A stretch of DNA of 64,000 bases from Nigrospora sphaerica (taxonomy: Eukaryota > Ascomycota > Sordariomycetes > Amphisphaeriales > Apiosporaceae), in assembly GCA_018287875.1 (NCBI GenBank), contig JAGVVL010000001.1:2232001-2296000 (forward strand), written 5' to 3'. Below the pieces are notes generated by a model. The model saw only the letters and a list, made by a program, of their open reading frames with translations, was not told the origin of the DNA and did not search any database. Numbering within the stretch: the first letter of the stretch is position 1; the number at the start of each line of letters is the position of its first letter. The translations under genes and the position numbers were made by a program. Below are positions 37,631 through 48,263 of the stretch, one piece after another.

Positions 37631-37880
37631 TGCCGTCGTGCTCATCGTCGCCGTCAAGTTGTCGCTATCGTCGATGGTGTTCTCATTATTGTCTTCGCTG
37701 CTGTTCTTGTCGCCGTCATCATTGCTGGGGCTCCTGTCGCCCCTTTTCTGCTCGACTACCACGGGCCACAGCCGTCTTCACAACGCTTTCGGTACTATTG
37801 ACCATTTCCTTGGAAACGAATTGCGTGGGTGGCTATGCCGCACTCAACCCGGGCGGCGCAGGGTTCGCAGTAAGTGATGC

Positions 37881-38168
37881 ATGACTTTAACCAAGACCGC
37901 ACCTTCTCAGGCTGTCTTGACTCCTTCCTTCGCTGTTGGGAAGAATGCTGACCGTTCAAGGGGGAGTGGTGCAAGCAACGCTTCCGAAAATCCTGACCGG
38001 AGGGAAGAACGGGTTTCCGAGTTTGTTTGGCGCGATTCGTCGCCGTATTCTGCGTATGCTCGTCCAGACTTCGAGGCCAGATATCAGGAGCACCAGGCCC
38101 TATTTAAACGAGTTGATGCTGCAATGCAACCTCAAGCCGCAAATAGCACCGGCCACAGGTCTGGGTAA
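37881..38168 (+). CDS. Doubtful hypothetical protein fragment next to the minisatellite
   Basis: An ATG-started frame of 95 codons contains a sequence that looks protein-like: charged and polar, with S-E-F-V-W-R-D-S-S-P-Y and R-P-D-F-E-A-R-Y-Q-E-H-Q. Two good intron signals flank it: a GTAAGT donor with a TTCTCAG acceptor ending at 37,910 (which joins two open frames in phase), and a GTGAGT donor at 38,221 with a TCTCCAG acceptor ending at 38,310. If the first is a real intron (only 42 nt), the protein would extend upstream toward the minisatellite. I recognise no family, and no single exon chain uses every signal without meeting a stop. Confidence 0.22.
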   Translation: MTLTKTAPSQAVLTPSFAVGKNADRSRGSGASNASENPDRREERVSEFVWRDSSPYSAYARPDFEARYQEHQALFKRVDAAMQPQAANSTGHRSG

Positions 38169-41100
38169 AATCATAACCTCGGGCCATGCAGGTCTCGGCT
38201 GGAAACAAGCTGTAATGAGGTGAGTGAATCGAGGGGACCATCATCGTCACTGACCACATGCCGTTTCGCGCGCTTTGAGCTCGAGATCACTAACAACTTG
38301 TCTTCTCCAGGATGGCCCTGCTAAAGAAGTGGGATTGCGTGGAACCCCCCTCGATTCGGCGCGGGCCGCGCCGACATCGGGGACTCTGGTGGATCAATCG
38401 AGTTTTCCACCCCGGTCTCATCTTCGATCGCGCTAAGGGAGAGAGAGTTGGGTCGAAGCCCAAGGAGAAGCGCATCGACCACAGCCATCGGCAAAGAGGA
38501 GAAAACGCTAAGATTCCGGTATATCATTTTTCTCACCCTGGCCGACGGCCGAGGAGGATTATATCGAAGAGATGTTGGGGTAGGTTCATCGCCTATAGTA
38601 GTCTGGGCATTCACCTCGGTTGTTGCCTCGCGGCAGGATAAAGGAGCAGCCGCTCAAACGCACAGCTGTATGAGCGGTAAGCACGCTTTATCCAGGCCGA
38701 GGGGAGATATATGTATGTATCTGCGTGGGAGCAAGAGGAGCGAGGGCCCAATGTATGGGGCTTGATGAATATGTTTGTTGTGTGATGATGGTATGATGAT
38801 TTTGATGGCGACGACGAAGAGAAGCACGGGTTTGGGAAGTTGAGGAGGGGGGATAATGCCTTGAGGTTGAGCGAAGGTTTCGTAGTGTCAAGGTCATTCA
38901 CAAATAGCAAGGCAGCAATGCTCCATGTCCAATCAGAGTCCCGCCTCCCCACTCCAGGCGCAATTCCCACCCTCGTGTTGCGCCACTAGCAACTTCCTAT
39001 CAAACATGGATGAATCAACAAACGAGAATGCTGTCGCGAATGATGTGCCGCCAAACTCCCTTGCTTCCGCGCCAAGCAACAAGATCCAATCGAACACGCG
39101 GTGTTGTCTTTCCGACTCAGAGTTCGGCGCTTAGAGTCGTCAGCAAGCAAATGCGGCTCTGGCGAGCGTCGCGTATATTGCGTTTGGCACGTCAAGCCTC
39201 CAGCTGGTGGAAATGTGGACTAGTGGAACAGTCAGGCCGCGTGTCAGCTTACGTTTCTTGTCGGGCAGCGTTCGGGGGCTGTCGCTGGACGCTGGACGAC
39301 GTGATTGGGAAAGTACCTGCCTACTACGTACTTACCTAGGTGGTGTGCATTGAGCCGCGCTACGATGCGGCTCGGTTGGCACGTTGCCAGGATGTAAGCT
39401 CATTGCGTGCTGAACGGCTCGTCTCCGTGGGCGTTCACCCGCACTACCAGGGGGCTGGTCCAGGAGTCCAGAGCCGCGTATCCAAAGCGTGAACTGGCCT
39501 CCGGCTGCGTTGGGGACCGAGTAGGGGCAGCTTTGCATGCTTCGTCTGACTCTCCCCCTGCGCGACCTCAAGGCGACCCTGTCGGTCCTCATCCCTGCCG
39601 CCGCGCTTCTTCGTCTCTTCTTCCGTCAGGCCCCAAAGCGCCCGTCGCTTTTCTGCTAGGCCCCGCCGGGGGGGGAGGCCATAGGCCACGCGACGACCTT
39701 GTCCTCGCAGGGGTTTCTTGCCTACCCCATCCGGCCGCCCCCAAATCGGCACGTCCGAGAGTTCCCTTCCTCAGTCCTGTTTTTGGCCCCGTATCTGCCT
39801 CGAAACGCGTACGCCGTGTGTGCCGACGGCGCGTAGGGTGTTGTTTCAAAACGTCATTCGAGGTCATGCAGAAACGTGCAGGAAATTGCAAAATATGGTC
39901 CTCCTCTCCGTTTGACCGGCCAAAGATGGGGACGGCCAGACACGCAACTAAACCTGCCTACTTACCTTGCAGTATGCATTCAGCTGGTTCGCCTGTCCCT
40001 GGACCAGTGTCTTCGACCGGTCTGGCATCTTGCTGCCACGCGCTGCCTCGCTGTGCGGGAGGTTTACAGGCGCTTAGAGGAGCTAATGGATGAGCAGCGA
40101 CGATGGCGAGCAGTGGATTTGCCATGGCCGCATTACAAAGCCCCGGGGCCAACTACTGCATCTAGCAACGATCCTGCCACGCAATGCATTGCAATAAAGG
40201 GCGGGAGTTAGTTTCGTGGGTCCGTCGCCTTTTCTTCAGAGCTAACCACGTCCGGTTTGCTGCTCTTCCACGGAGGGAGGCATTTCCTGAAACGGGTGAA
40301 ATACGACGTTTTTGTTTGGATGTCAGCGTGGCTATTTTGGGGGCTAACATGGCTCAGCAGGTAGGTTTGGCCGAGTAACCCCGGCCGATGGAAACTCGCA
40401 CCCACGTTATCCACTCGCCACGGTGCCGAAGAAAGACCACGGGGAGAGGACCAAGCCTTCCCCCGCCCGGCCGGATCGTTGGATTTGTACAATGCAGAAC
40501 GGGGGTCAGATCAGTTTGGGTGCCACTGCACGCCGGCCCAATCGACGGCAAGGTGTCCAGCCCGAGCTGACCAACACCGGCTGAGCCTTTCTCCTTAATT
40601 AAGGCAATGACGCGCTGCCACCTGCTGCCACGCCCCCAGTTCAGATCAGCCGGCGCGAACTGTTAGGTTCTGTCTGACGAGGAACCCTCAGGTACCCGCT
40701 GGGTGGGCTGCGGTTCAAGGGCGACCGTTACAGCCTCGCGGGGATAGTGGCTTAGTTAGGGGGCCGGCACGTCTACACTGTAGTTTGTCCGGGAACACTC
40801 GAATGGCGGGCGGTGATGGACATGGCGCCTCCTGCGGCTCCTCGTATAGGGCAGGAACAGACTACGATAACGCGGAATTTCCCGACTCTGGACCTAGGAT
40901 TGGGACGAAGTCGGACAGCCCATGGGTACATGTAAGTACTTGCCTATGTGGCCCTGAGCTGTGCGCAGCGCTGCAGACTATCGAGTCCAAGGCATGCAGG
41001 TAGGAGGATACCGACATGCACCAGCCCTTCGTGGGGGTGTCGTTGGAACCCATGCCCATTCGCCCATGTCGCTTGCCCAGGACAAGGCAGAGTACGACTC

Positions 41101-43608
41101 TCTCTCTCTCCCAAACATGAAACTACCTAGGGACAGCAACATCAGCCTTCTCTGCGTGCAGCGCAAAGTTTGCCGCTATCCTCACCGCCCATGCCAGATG
41201 CGTCGGTAAAGGATTGACTGGTGTAGCCGGTATGAGCTGGTAGGGGATGTTACTAGACCGGACACTGGGTCCTGATAGCTGGCAAACCCTGCTCGGTCGA
41301 CCGGATGTCTCTCTGGGCTACTAACGAGATTATGACTGACGGGGCAGATGCAGGCTTGGTTTCAGTGACGGTCCCTGCCTGTCGGGTCACGCATCATGGG
41401 CCCGGGCAGCTGGTGCGCTGGCCAGGTGCGAAGGTGCCGCAGGGAAATCCGTGATGCAAGCAACACATGGTTGGGGGCGACGACGACGCCGACGACCGCC
41501 ACGGGGCAGGTTGGGAAATTATACAGCTGGTGGGGCCTCGTACGGATGCCAATGACGCATTGGAAAGGGCGAGGGCAGAGAGTCAATCTCGGTAGCGACG
41601 ATTGCAGCTCCGGGAGGGTGGTTGCTCTTTGCCAAGCTCGGCTCATTGGCCTAGTACTGCTACCTAGATAGAAAGTCCTCGTCAGGTGGCTTTGACGACG
41701 GCGCAGCAAAAAGAGCACGCCGGACGCCTTGGCCTTGCTATCCAACCCCCGGCCCGATAGCCATCCATGTAAGAGGGGAGAGCCACTACCAACTCTGCAA
41801 CCTGTACCACCCCCGCGGATCAGCGAGCGAATAGGCGTGTCACGGCAGGGAAGTATGGATCTTCCCACACCCCGGTTTCAGATAACGACGTTGACATGAC
41901 CAGCGGTATGGATGTAGGCGTGGAAATATACATGACCGCCGAGCTAATGTAACCCCCGAGCTGCAGTGTTGATGTGACGGGCCCGCTGGTATGCAGCGGC
42001 ATCACCGTGGGCAGGCCGGGGCAACCACTGACACTCATCAGTGCTCTGGGTTGCCGAGCCTGTCAGCATCGCTTGCAGCTGGGAATCTATTTGTACCGCG
42101 GGTGTGTGGGGCCGGGGAGAAGGCTTCCAGAAGAAAGCGGGGTGGGGGGGGGGGGGGGGGTGGCTTTCGCTTCTGAAGCTGGGGTGGTAGTACCATGGGG
42201 GATGGTGCGTTCCTACGTAGTACAGTGGTGAACCAAAAAAACGCCAATTTCTCGGAAACCGCGCTTCTCGCATCTTCAACTCCACAAGGCGTCTTGCAGC
42301 TGTCATTGCATCCCGCGGCTGGTATACAAAATACTAAGTCCCAATAGAAATTCCAGACTTTAACGAATAAAACGGTATAACTGGCTGACTTCTACGATGT
42401 GCGTGTGTTAAGTTAATTGCAATTGAAAATTAAGCCTCTATATGGGGTTGGGGGTGGGCTGGGGATAGATTGGCGGTTTTTTTGACTCCCAACTGTAGGT
42501 CAGGTCAGGACCTTGGGTCGATCAACAGCGTTGACACCGTACTTGTGTGCGCCGGCAGGGGGGCGAACAGGGGAGGGACCCGCGTGCAGAAGACGACGGC
42601 GACGACGACTACGACGACGGCCCAGCGCGCAAATGTCACCGCCCCTCTTACACCCTTTCAAAAGAAACAACCAACAGGCACAGCGGTTGGCTGATAGGAT
42701 CCCGCGGAGAGATGAACAGTAGCGAGAAGGATCCGCCAAGAGATGGCCCTCCACGTGGCCCGGCGATTTAAAACCACCCCCCACCCTCCCGCCACCCCAT
42801 GCCTCACCGGGCTAACAAGTGGCCCGGAATGGGTTTGTTTCGTCCGTCTTACCTGCAGTGCCATGCGTCGACGGCGAGTGGGGAGGGTGAGGGTAAGGCG
42901 GAAGGTACAATACAGCCAGTGCGTGAGCGATTGGAACTAGGTCGGATCCGGAGCCTCGAGTGAGCTGGACTGTTGACGGCTGTCTCTAGTTGCAGCTTTC
43001 TAGGGTAAGCTTCACTATGGGATGCCGGTGCTGGCCTACCCACCGCTTTTGGCTTCACCACCCCCTTCTACTCTCCCCTCCCCCTTCTGCTCCCCCCTCT
43101 TATGCTCACCCCCCCGGTCCCAGTCGGCCAGCCTTCTCGTCCGCCCGCCCGGGTCGCATCGGCTGCACTGCTATGCTGCTATGCTTGGCCGCATGTGGGC
43201 TGGGACTGGGCTGCATATGGGCTAAGCCTGATGGCGACCCTCGTGATCGGACAGACACCCTTTCAGCCCAGTCTTGGAACATCGAGAAGTGAGCCGCTTG
43301 TGCTCCTCCCGCTGTGAACCCTGCCCCCACGCAATCTGTAAGAAAGTACCCACGTCCTCTTCCATCCGGGGACTTCGACGCCCATCGGTCCCGGTGGGTG
43401 TGCGTCGATACGTACCTTGCCTGCCCTGAGGAGCCCCCCCCTTTGCCGGACCACCCTCTTTCCCCCCTCGTCCTGCCGTGGTATGGATGGCAGACACAGA
43501 CAGCGGGCTCTGGGCCGCAGAGGACGTGGAGCCCGCGGCACCCACGGAAGCCACGGCTTGGCCCCGTCCATGGCGTTTCCACCTCTCGCTGCTTGTCCCT
43601 CGTTCTTG

Positions 43609-43616
43609 TATATAAG
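43609..43616 (+). promoter_or_regulatory. TATA-like element of the small gene
   Basis: TATATAAG lies about 320 bases before the ATG at 43936, after a C/T-rich stretch. It is a reasonable TATA box if the leader is about 290 nt long; there is no other support. Confidence 0.4.
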
Positions 43617-43935
43617 CCTCGAGACCGCGATTCTTCTTGTGCCTGGCGAGTCCGACAGACGCTTCCCACCTACCCGCGTAGAGCCACAACGGCGAGAAGA
43701 AACTCGCCATAACACAGGTCGGCCACTGGACGTCACTCCCTCGTTACCAGCCGAAGCCAACGCACACCGGCCGGGATCAACAGCTCCAAGCTCCACCGTA
43801 TTTGGCTCGGTTTTCTCTTTACTCTCTCCCCATCTTGGAGCCATTGCTCTTGCTCTGTGTGTGCCGCACTCGGAGTGCGCGGAGAACATCCCAGCCGGCC
43901 TCCCTTCTCTCGATTCGGCCTCGCCATCCGCAACC

Positions 43936-44325
43936 ATGTCACGATCAACTGAGGCCTTCCAAGGCTCCGCCAGGTACGTATAAGGGGCACTGGTCACGTG
44001 GTTTGTCGCTTCACACGGCCGCCGTCTTCCTCTTGGTTGGCATATGACGCTGACGGCGCGCAGTGGGGTGGTGAGTGGTGGCCTTTCCAGAGAGACGGCG
44101 CTCAATGTTTACAATTTGGAGCGGTTCCAACGAGACGGCGCGCCGTCGTCGGTCGCCAGCCTCGCCGGCGGCGCCGCGCCCCCAAACCACGTGGACCGCC
44201 TGCGCGAACACTTGAGACTATTCGGCGCCGTCGATAGTGCGCTCGGCGACACATCGACGCACGCCGGCGCGAGCGCGGGCGCCGCGGCCAACGCGGCCTC
44301 GAGCTCCGGCAAGCATAAGACGTAA
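43936..44325 (+). CDS. Small hypothetical protein, 99 residues
   Basis: Two exons (43936-43973 and 44064-44325) are joined over a 90-nt intron with GTACGT donor, GCTGAC branch point and GCAG acceptor, giving M-S-R-S-T-E-A-F-Q-G-S-A-S-G-V-V. The middle contains R-E-T-A-L-N-V-Y-N-L-E-R-F and N-H-V-D-R-L-R-E-H-L-R-L-F-G, which look like two amphipathic helices. The tail is Ala/Ser/Gly-rich and ends K-H-K-T. There is no signal peptide or membrane segment. I do not recognise the family. Support comes from the fitting splice sites, the good ATG context and an upstream TATA-like element. Confidence 0.55.
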
Positions 44326-45156
44326 ACGGCCCAGATTCCGTTGATGGGGATGATACGCCGTGATTCAGAGTCTGGTAAGGGGTCCTGGTGCGCCCGTCAG
44401 CAGACGCGCTAAGCTCTTGTACTTTTCTCCGTCGGCGATTGCTGGAGAGGGGTTGTTTCTACTTGCGTTAATCACCGGTTGGTTCCTAGGCGCGCTGCGG
44501 TACGACGAATGGCCAGGTACGTTGGTCGCCCAAGATGCCTCGGGCACTTTGCAGCTCATCGCTGGTGTGCGATGACGCTGGTATGGGGACAATGGATGTA
44601 TGATGATGGTACGATACCCTTCTTTCGTGCTGGGCACGTGTGGTTTTTCTTTCTCTTTTTTTTTTTTTTTTTATTAAAAAAAAGAATTTCGGCCTGTTTT
44701 CTGGTGATTTCCATCATGTTGCGAGGCGTCTCCGCTGAACACGTGGAGCATGTATCATAGTGGCATGATGGGCTCGAGGGTGGGATATGAGGGACAGGGA
44801 CGGCCCAATGATGCTGGTTTCGGGGGGGGACGAAGTCTCTGAGACGACATGGTGGGTGATTGGGGTACGATAAGTGTACAATAACTACGGGGATATCTTT
44901 TAAGGGCTGCAGCGTGTAGCATGGGCGTTGTATGAGGCAACGACGAACTGTGTTTCTTTAACAGGATAGAGAGGGGGCCATGAGACTCAAGAGCGAGAGT
45001 TATAGGCGAAATAAAATTTGGGGTTCCTCCATCACACAAAGAAGAGCTGGGTGTCTGCGACGTTGCGCTTTCACCCAGACTTTTCCATCAACCAGGTTCC
45101 TCGAGAAGTTGCGTGAGCCAACCCCTATAAAGCCAGCTGGCCGCGCGGCCGGCCGA
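44326..45156. other. Convergent 3' gap between small gene and GH67
   Basis: An 831-bp region between convergent genes. It has a run of 17 T at 44,656-44,672 followed by TTAAAAAAAA. Nothing coding is seen. Confidence 0.5.
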
Positions 45157-47697
45157 TTAATCCACCACGCCCGGCGGCAGGACCGAGATATAGTCGACGG
45201 CGGCGGTTTCGACGCCGTCGGGGCGGCCCACGATGCGCAGCACGTCGCCGGGGGCGAGGCGGACGGCGCGGAAGTAGATGCGGGCGGCCGAGTGGCCGTC
45301 GGGGCGGGGCGAGGTGGCGTGGCCGAGGCGGTCCTCGAGGTCGCCGGTCCAGGCGCCGACGAGGGCGTCGTTGCGGAACAGCTGCCAGCGGGCGCGGCCG
45401 CCGCCGACGTCGAAGTAGTTGACGGCGACGTCGTAGACGCCGGCGGGAAAGGCCAGGGGCGCCGTGGCGGCCGTGGCGGGGGACGCCGTGGCGGCGCCGA
45501 CGACGGCGATGGCGCGCGCGCCCGACGCCGCCTCGAACGGGTCGACGGCCACGACGGCGTAGCCGCCCGCCAGCGCCATGGCCTCGGCCTCGAGGCGCCA
45601 CGGGTGGCGGCCGACGCGGCCGCGCGCGTCGGAGATGCCCGACTTGGCGCGGTAGAAGTCGTTGATGGCGTCGCGCCACACGAGCGCGTGGCCCGCCTGG
45701 TAGGCGAGGCGGAAGGCGACGGCGTCGAAGCGCTCGGCGTCGACGCGGCCCCGCAGCGCCGCCCACTGGGCCGGGAAGGCCTGCACCGTGGCGGCGCCGG
45801 CGTAGTGGGCGTCGTAGAAGCGCTGGATCACGGTCGTGTCGGTGCCGCCGAGGCGGTGCGTGTAGGGCACGTGGTGGAACCACAGCAGCAGCTCCTCGGG
45901 CGTCGTGGCCGGGTCCTCGTACCGCGCCGCCACCTCGGCCGGGTACTGGCCGGCGAAGCCCGTGCCGTTCCACACGGTGCGGTCCATGCCGATCGAGTCG
46001 GCGTCGGCGCGCGTCCACTGGCCCCAGCCGTTGTCGTCCTGCGACTGCGGCTTAGGCCCGTAGTGCGGCCCCGTGATGTCGGTGAGCGTCTGGATCCCGA
46101 GGTTGCCCGTGTAGTTCTCGTAGGCCGGCCACGACGCCGCCGACATGCGCGTGATGGTGTCGACGACGGCCGGGTCGGCGCTGAACGTCAGCCGCGTCCA
46201 GGCCTCGAGCACGGCCGTCTCGTCGGCCGTCGGCGCCCAGGCCAGCCGGCCGTAGGCGTACAGGTTCGCCATGGCGAGGTGGCTGCCCAGCCACGAGGGC
46301 TCGGCGCCGACGTTGACGACGGCCGCGTAGCCGGCGAGGGGCCGGCCGAAGCGGGCGCCCGAGACCACGTCGCGCACGCGCGTCGGCGCGCCGTCGACGC
46401 GCAGGTCGAAGTCGAGCACCGTCTTCCACAGCGGCGGCAGGTACACCAGGTGGCTCTGCTGACCGAGGTACTCCTGCGCCACCTGCAGCTCGATCGCGGC
46501 GCCGGTGCGGCGCAGGTGGGCGAACAACGGCGACGCCGGCTCGCGCACCTGAAAGTCGATGGGGCCGTACTTGACCTGCACGACGACGTTGGCGTCGAAG
46601 GCGCCGTCGAGGTCGCGGAAGAAGTCGACGGCGGCCTTGGCCCGGTCGGCCTTCCAGTCGGCCTCGTTGAGGTGGTTGTCGTAGACGAAGGCGCGGAACA
46701 TGACGACGCCGTCGCCGTGCCGCCGCAGCGCCCGCGCGAACAGGTTGGCGCCCTCGGCGAGCGTGCGGTTGTACGTCAGCGGGCCCGGCTGCGACTCCGA
46801 GTTGGCCTTGACGAGGAAGCCGGCGAGGTCCGGCACGGCGGCGTGCAGACGCGCCGACACGCCGTCCCACCACGCGACGACGCCCGCGTCCAGGGGGTCC
46901 GCCGTCGGTAGCCGGCCCAGCGTGCGCGGCGCGTCGAAGTTGAGCGCGATGCCGACGCGCACGCCCCACGGCCGCATGGCGGCGGCGAGGCGCCCCAGGC
47001 CCGCCACGTTGGTCGCGTTGAGCAGCTGCGCGTTGGCGTTGACGTTGTTGACGACGATGCCGTTGACGCCGATGGACGCGAGCAGGCGCGCGTACTGCGC
47101 CGCGCGCGTCAGGTCGTCGACCACGCGGCCGCCGGCGAAGAAGATGGACGGTCCCGAGTAGCCGCGCTCGATGGTGCCGTCGAGGTTGTCCCACTGGTTC
47201 ACCCAGCGGATCGGCGCGCTGGGGTTCGACACGTACGCCGCCTCGGAGAAGTTGCCCTGCGCCAGCGCCGAAAGGTACGCAAAGGCCCCGTACAGGGCCC
47301 CGCGCTCGTTCTTGCCGAGGATCTGGACCGCATCGCCTTGGATGTTCAGCCAGTAGCCGTCGTCCTCGACCCCCTGGGCGGCGGCGTCGGGTGCGCTACC
47401 GCCCGCCGCGCTGAGGGCCTCGACGGTGCCGACGGTGATGCTCGAGCCATTGCGGCTGTACGAGTCGGATATCTCGAGCTCCTTGCCGAGAATGCCCAGG
47501 AGCCCCTTTCGCAGTTCCTGTCCCGCCGTGTGAACGGGACTGGAGGCCGTGGCGTTCAGGGCGACGATGCTCAAAGGGACCGAGGCGCCTTTTATCTGGT
47601 CCGGAGACAGGGGTGCATAACGTAACCAGCCATCGATGCCACTCTCCCCGGCCGCGAGACCGAGGGAGGCGGCGAGCACGCAGAGAATAGGCCGCAT
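45157..47697 (-). CDS. Alpha-glucuronidase, glycoside hydrolase family 67
   Basis: A single exon encodes 846 residues, close to known fungal GH67 enzymes (about 840). The ATG at 47697 gives a clean signal peptide (M-R-P-I-L-C-V-L-A-A-S-L-G-L-A-A-G), so the protein is secreted; a GTG 24 bases upstream extends the frame but is not a likely start. Catalytic positions can be matched: E301 in K-A-N-S-E-S as the acid, and D381 (G-P-I-D-F) with E409 (Q-V-A-Q-E-Y-L-G) as the base pair, spaced 28 residues apart as in bacterial GH67. The enzyme removes 4-O-methyl-glucuronic acid from xylo-oligosaccharides during xylan breakdown. Third codon positions are almost all G or C, much more so than in GRC3 nearby; this bias creates very long spurious frames on the other strand. 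Confidence 0.96.
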   Translation of the reverse strand: MRPILCVLAASLGLAAGESGIDGWLRYAPLSPDQIKGASVPLSIVALNATASSPVHTAGQELRKGLLGILGKELEISDSYSRNGSSITVGTVEALSAAGGSAPDAAAQGVEDDGYWLNIQGDAVQILGKNERGALYGAFAYLSALAQGNFSEAAYVSNPSAPIRWVNQWDNLDGTIERGYSGPSIFFAGGRVVDDLTRAAQYARLLASIGVNGIVVNNVNANAQLLNATNVAGLGRLAAAMRPWGVRVGIALNFDAPRTLGRLPTADPLDAGVVAWWDGVSARLHAAVPDLAGFLVKANSESQPGPLTYNRTLAEGANLFARALRRHGDGVVMFRAFVYDNHLNEADWKADRAKAAVDFFRDLDGAFDANVVVQVKYGPIDFQVREPASPLFAHLRRTGAAIELQVAQEYLGQQSHLVYLPPLWKTVLDFDLRVDGAPTRVRDVVSGARFGRPLAGYAAVVNVGAEPSWLGSHLAMANLYAYGRLAWAPTADETAVLEAWTRLTFSADPAVVDTITRMSAASWPAYENYTGNLGIQTLTDITGPHYGPKPQSQDDNGWGQWTRADADSIGMDRTVWNGTGFAGQYPAEVAARYEDPATTPEELLLWFHHVPYTHRLGGTDTTVIQRFYDAHYAGAATVQAFPAQWAALRGRVDAERFDAVAFRLAYQAGHALVWRDAINDFYRAKSGISDARGRVGRHPWRLEAEAMALAGGYAVVAVDPFEAASGARAIAVVGAATASPATAATAPLAFPAGVYDVAVNYFDVGGGRARWQLFRNDALVGAWTGDLEDRLGHATSPRPDGHSAARIYFRAVRLAPGDVLRIVGRPDGVETAAVDYISVLPPGVVD

Positions 47698-47746
47698 GAG
47701 GTCGTATGGGGGCGCTCGCACCTCTCTGTGCTCCTTTCACCGTCAA

Positions 47747-47885
47747 GGCTAGCCGGCCTGCCGTTGACGGCCACGGCGGGTTTATATGCTCCTCGCGAGT
47801 CGGTTCCCGAACATCGTGGGTCTGTCGGGGTACCCAACGTGGTTTGGCTAGACCCCATCTCCCCACGTTTTGCCTTTAGGCTAAA
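47747..47885. promoter_or_regulatory. XlnR/Xyr1-like motifs upstream of GH67
   Basis: Three GGCTA words occur in the GH67 promoter on the plus strand: GGCTAG at 47,747-47,752, GGCTAG at 47,846-47,851, and GGCTAAA at 47,879-47,885. GGCTAA/G is the binding core of the fungal xylanase regulator XlnR (Xyr1). The best site is about 180 bases before the start codon. The sites are short, so chance matches are possible, but the association with a xylan enzyme supports them. Confidence 0.5.
47781..47786 (-). promoter_or_regulatory. TATA box of GH67
   Basis: TATAAA on the minus strand lies 84 bases before the GH67 ATG, a usual distance for an inducible fungal promoter, and between the XlnR-like sites. 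Confidence 0.6.
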
Positions 47886-48263
47886 TGGCGCCCGCGCGGT
47901 AACATGGATGGCGGCCACGCTGCAGTAGACCGGCGAAGTTGCAGACAGAAAAGCCAGGCTTGCGGCCCACCCCTCTCGCGTGGGGACAAGATGGGCAAAT
48001 GCCCGATCCGGCTGGGGGATCGACGGAAGAGCCCATGTCTGCTCCGCAGGCCCGTCATCCCCGCGGGGTCTGAGAGGTCGGGGTAATGATATGGGGTAGG
48101 GCGAGAGGGGCGAAGAATGGTCCGGCTGTCGGTGACGGAATTACCTTGCTGTCACTTGACTGTCCCTTCACTTTTCTCGTGGTAATTTAATCGATAGCCC
48201 CTCGGTGAATTCGGCAGGGGTGGGTGTCTTACGGACGCCCCATGGTACTCGTGACATGGTCCT

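Larger units (their letters stand above)
37631..43935. other. Gene-poor block, right part
   Basis: Apart from the doubtful spliced ORF at 37.6-38.6 kb, I see no gene. There is a G run of 17 at 42,144-42,160, GTACTTACC words at 39,311-39,340, and a C/T-rich stretch at 43,050-43,450. A TATA-like element at 43,609-43,616 belongs with the small gene that follows. Confidence 0.5.

Noticed and set aside
44980..46911. Open frame of 643 codons on the plus strand
   Set aside because: It is antisense to the GH67 gene and is produced by the extreme G/C third-position bias; composition is Val/Gly/Arg-rich without domains.
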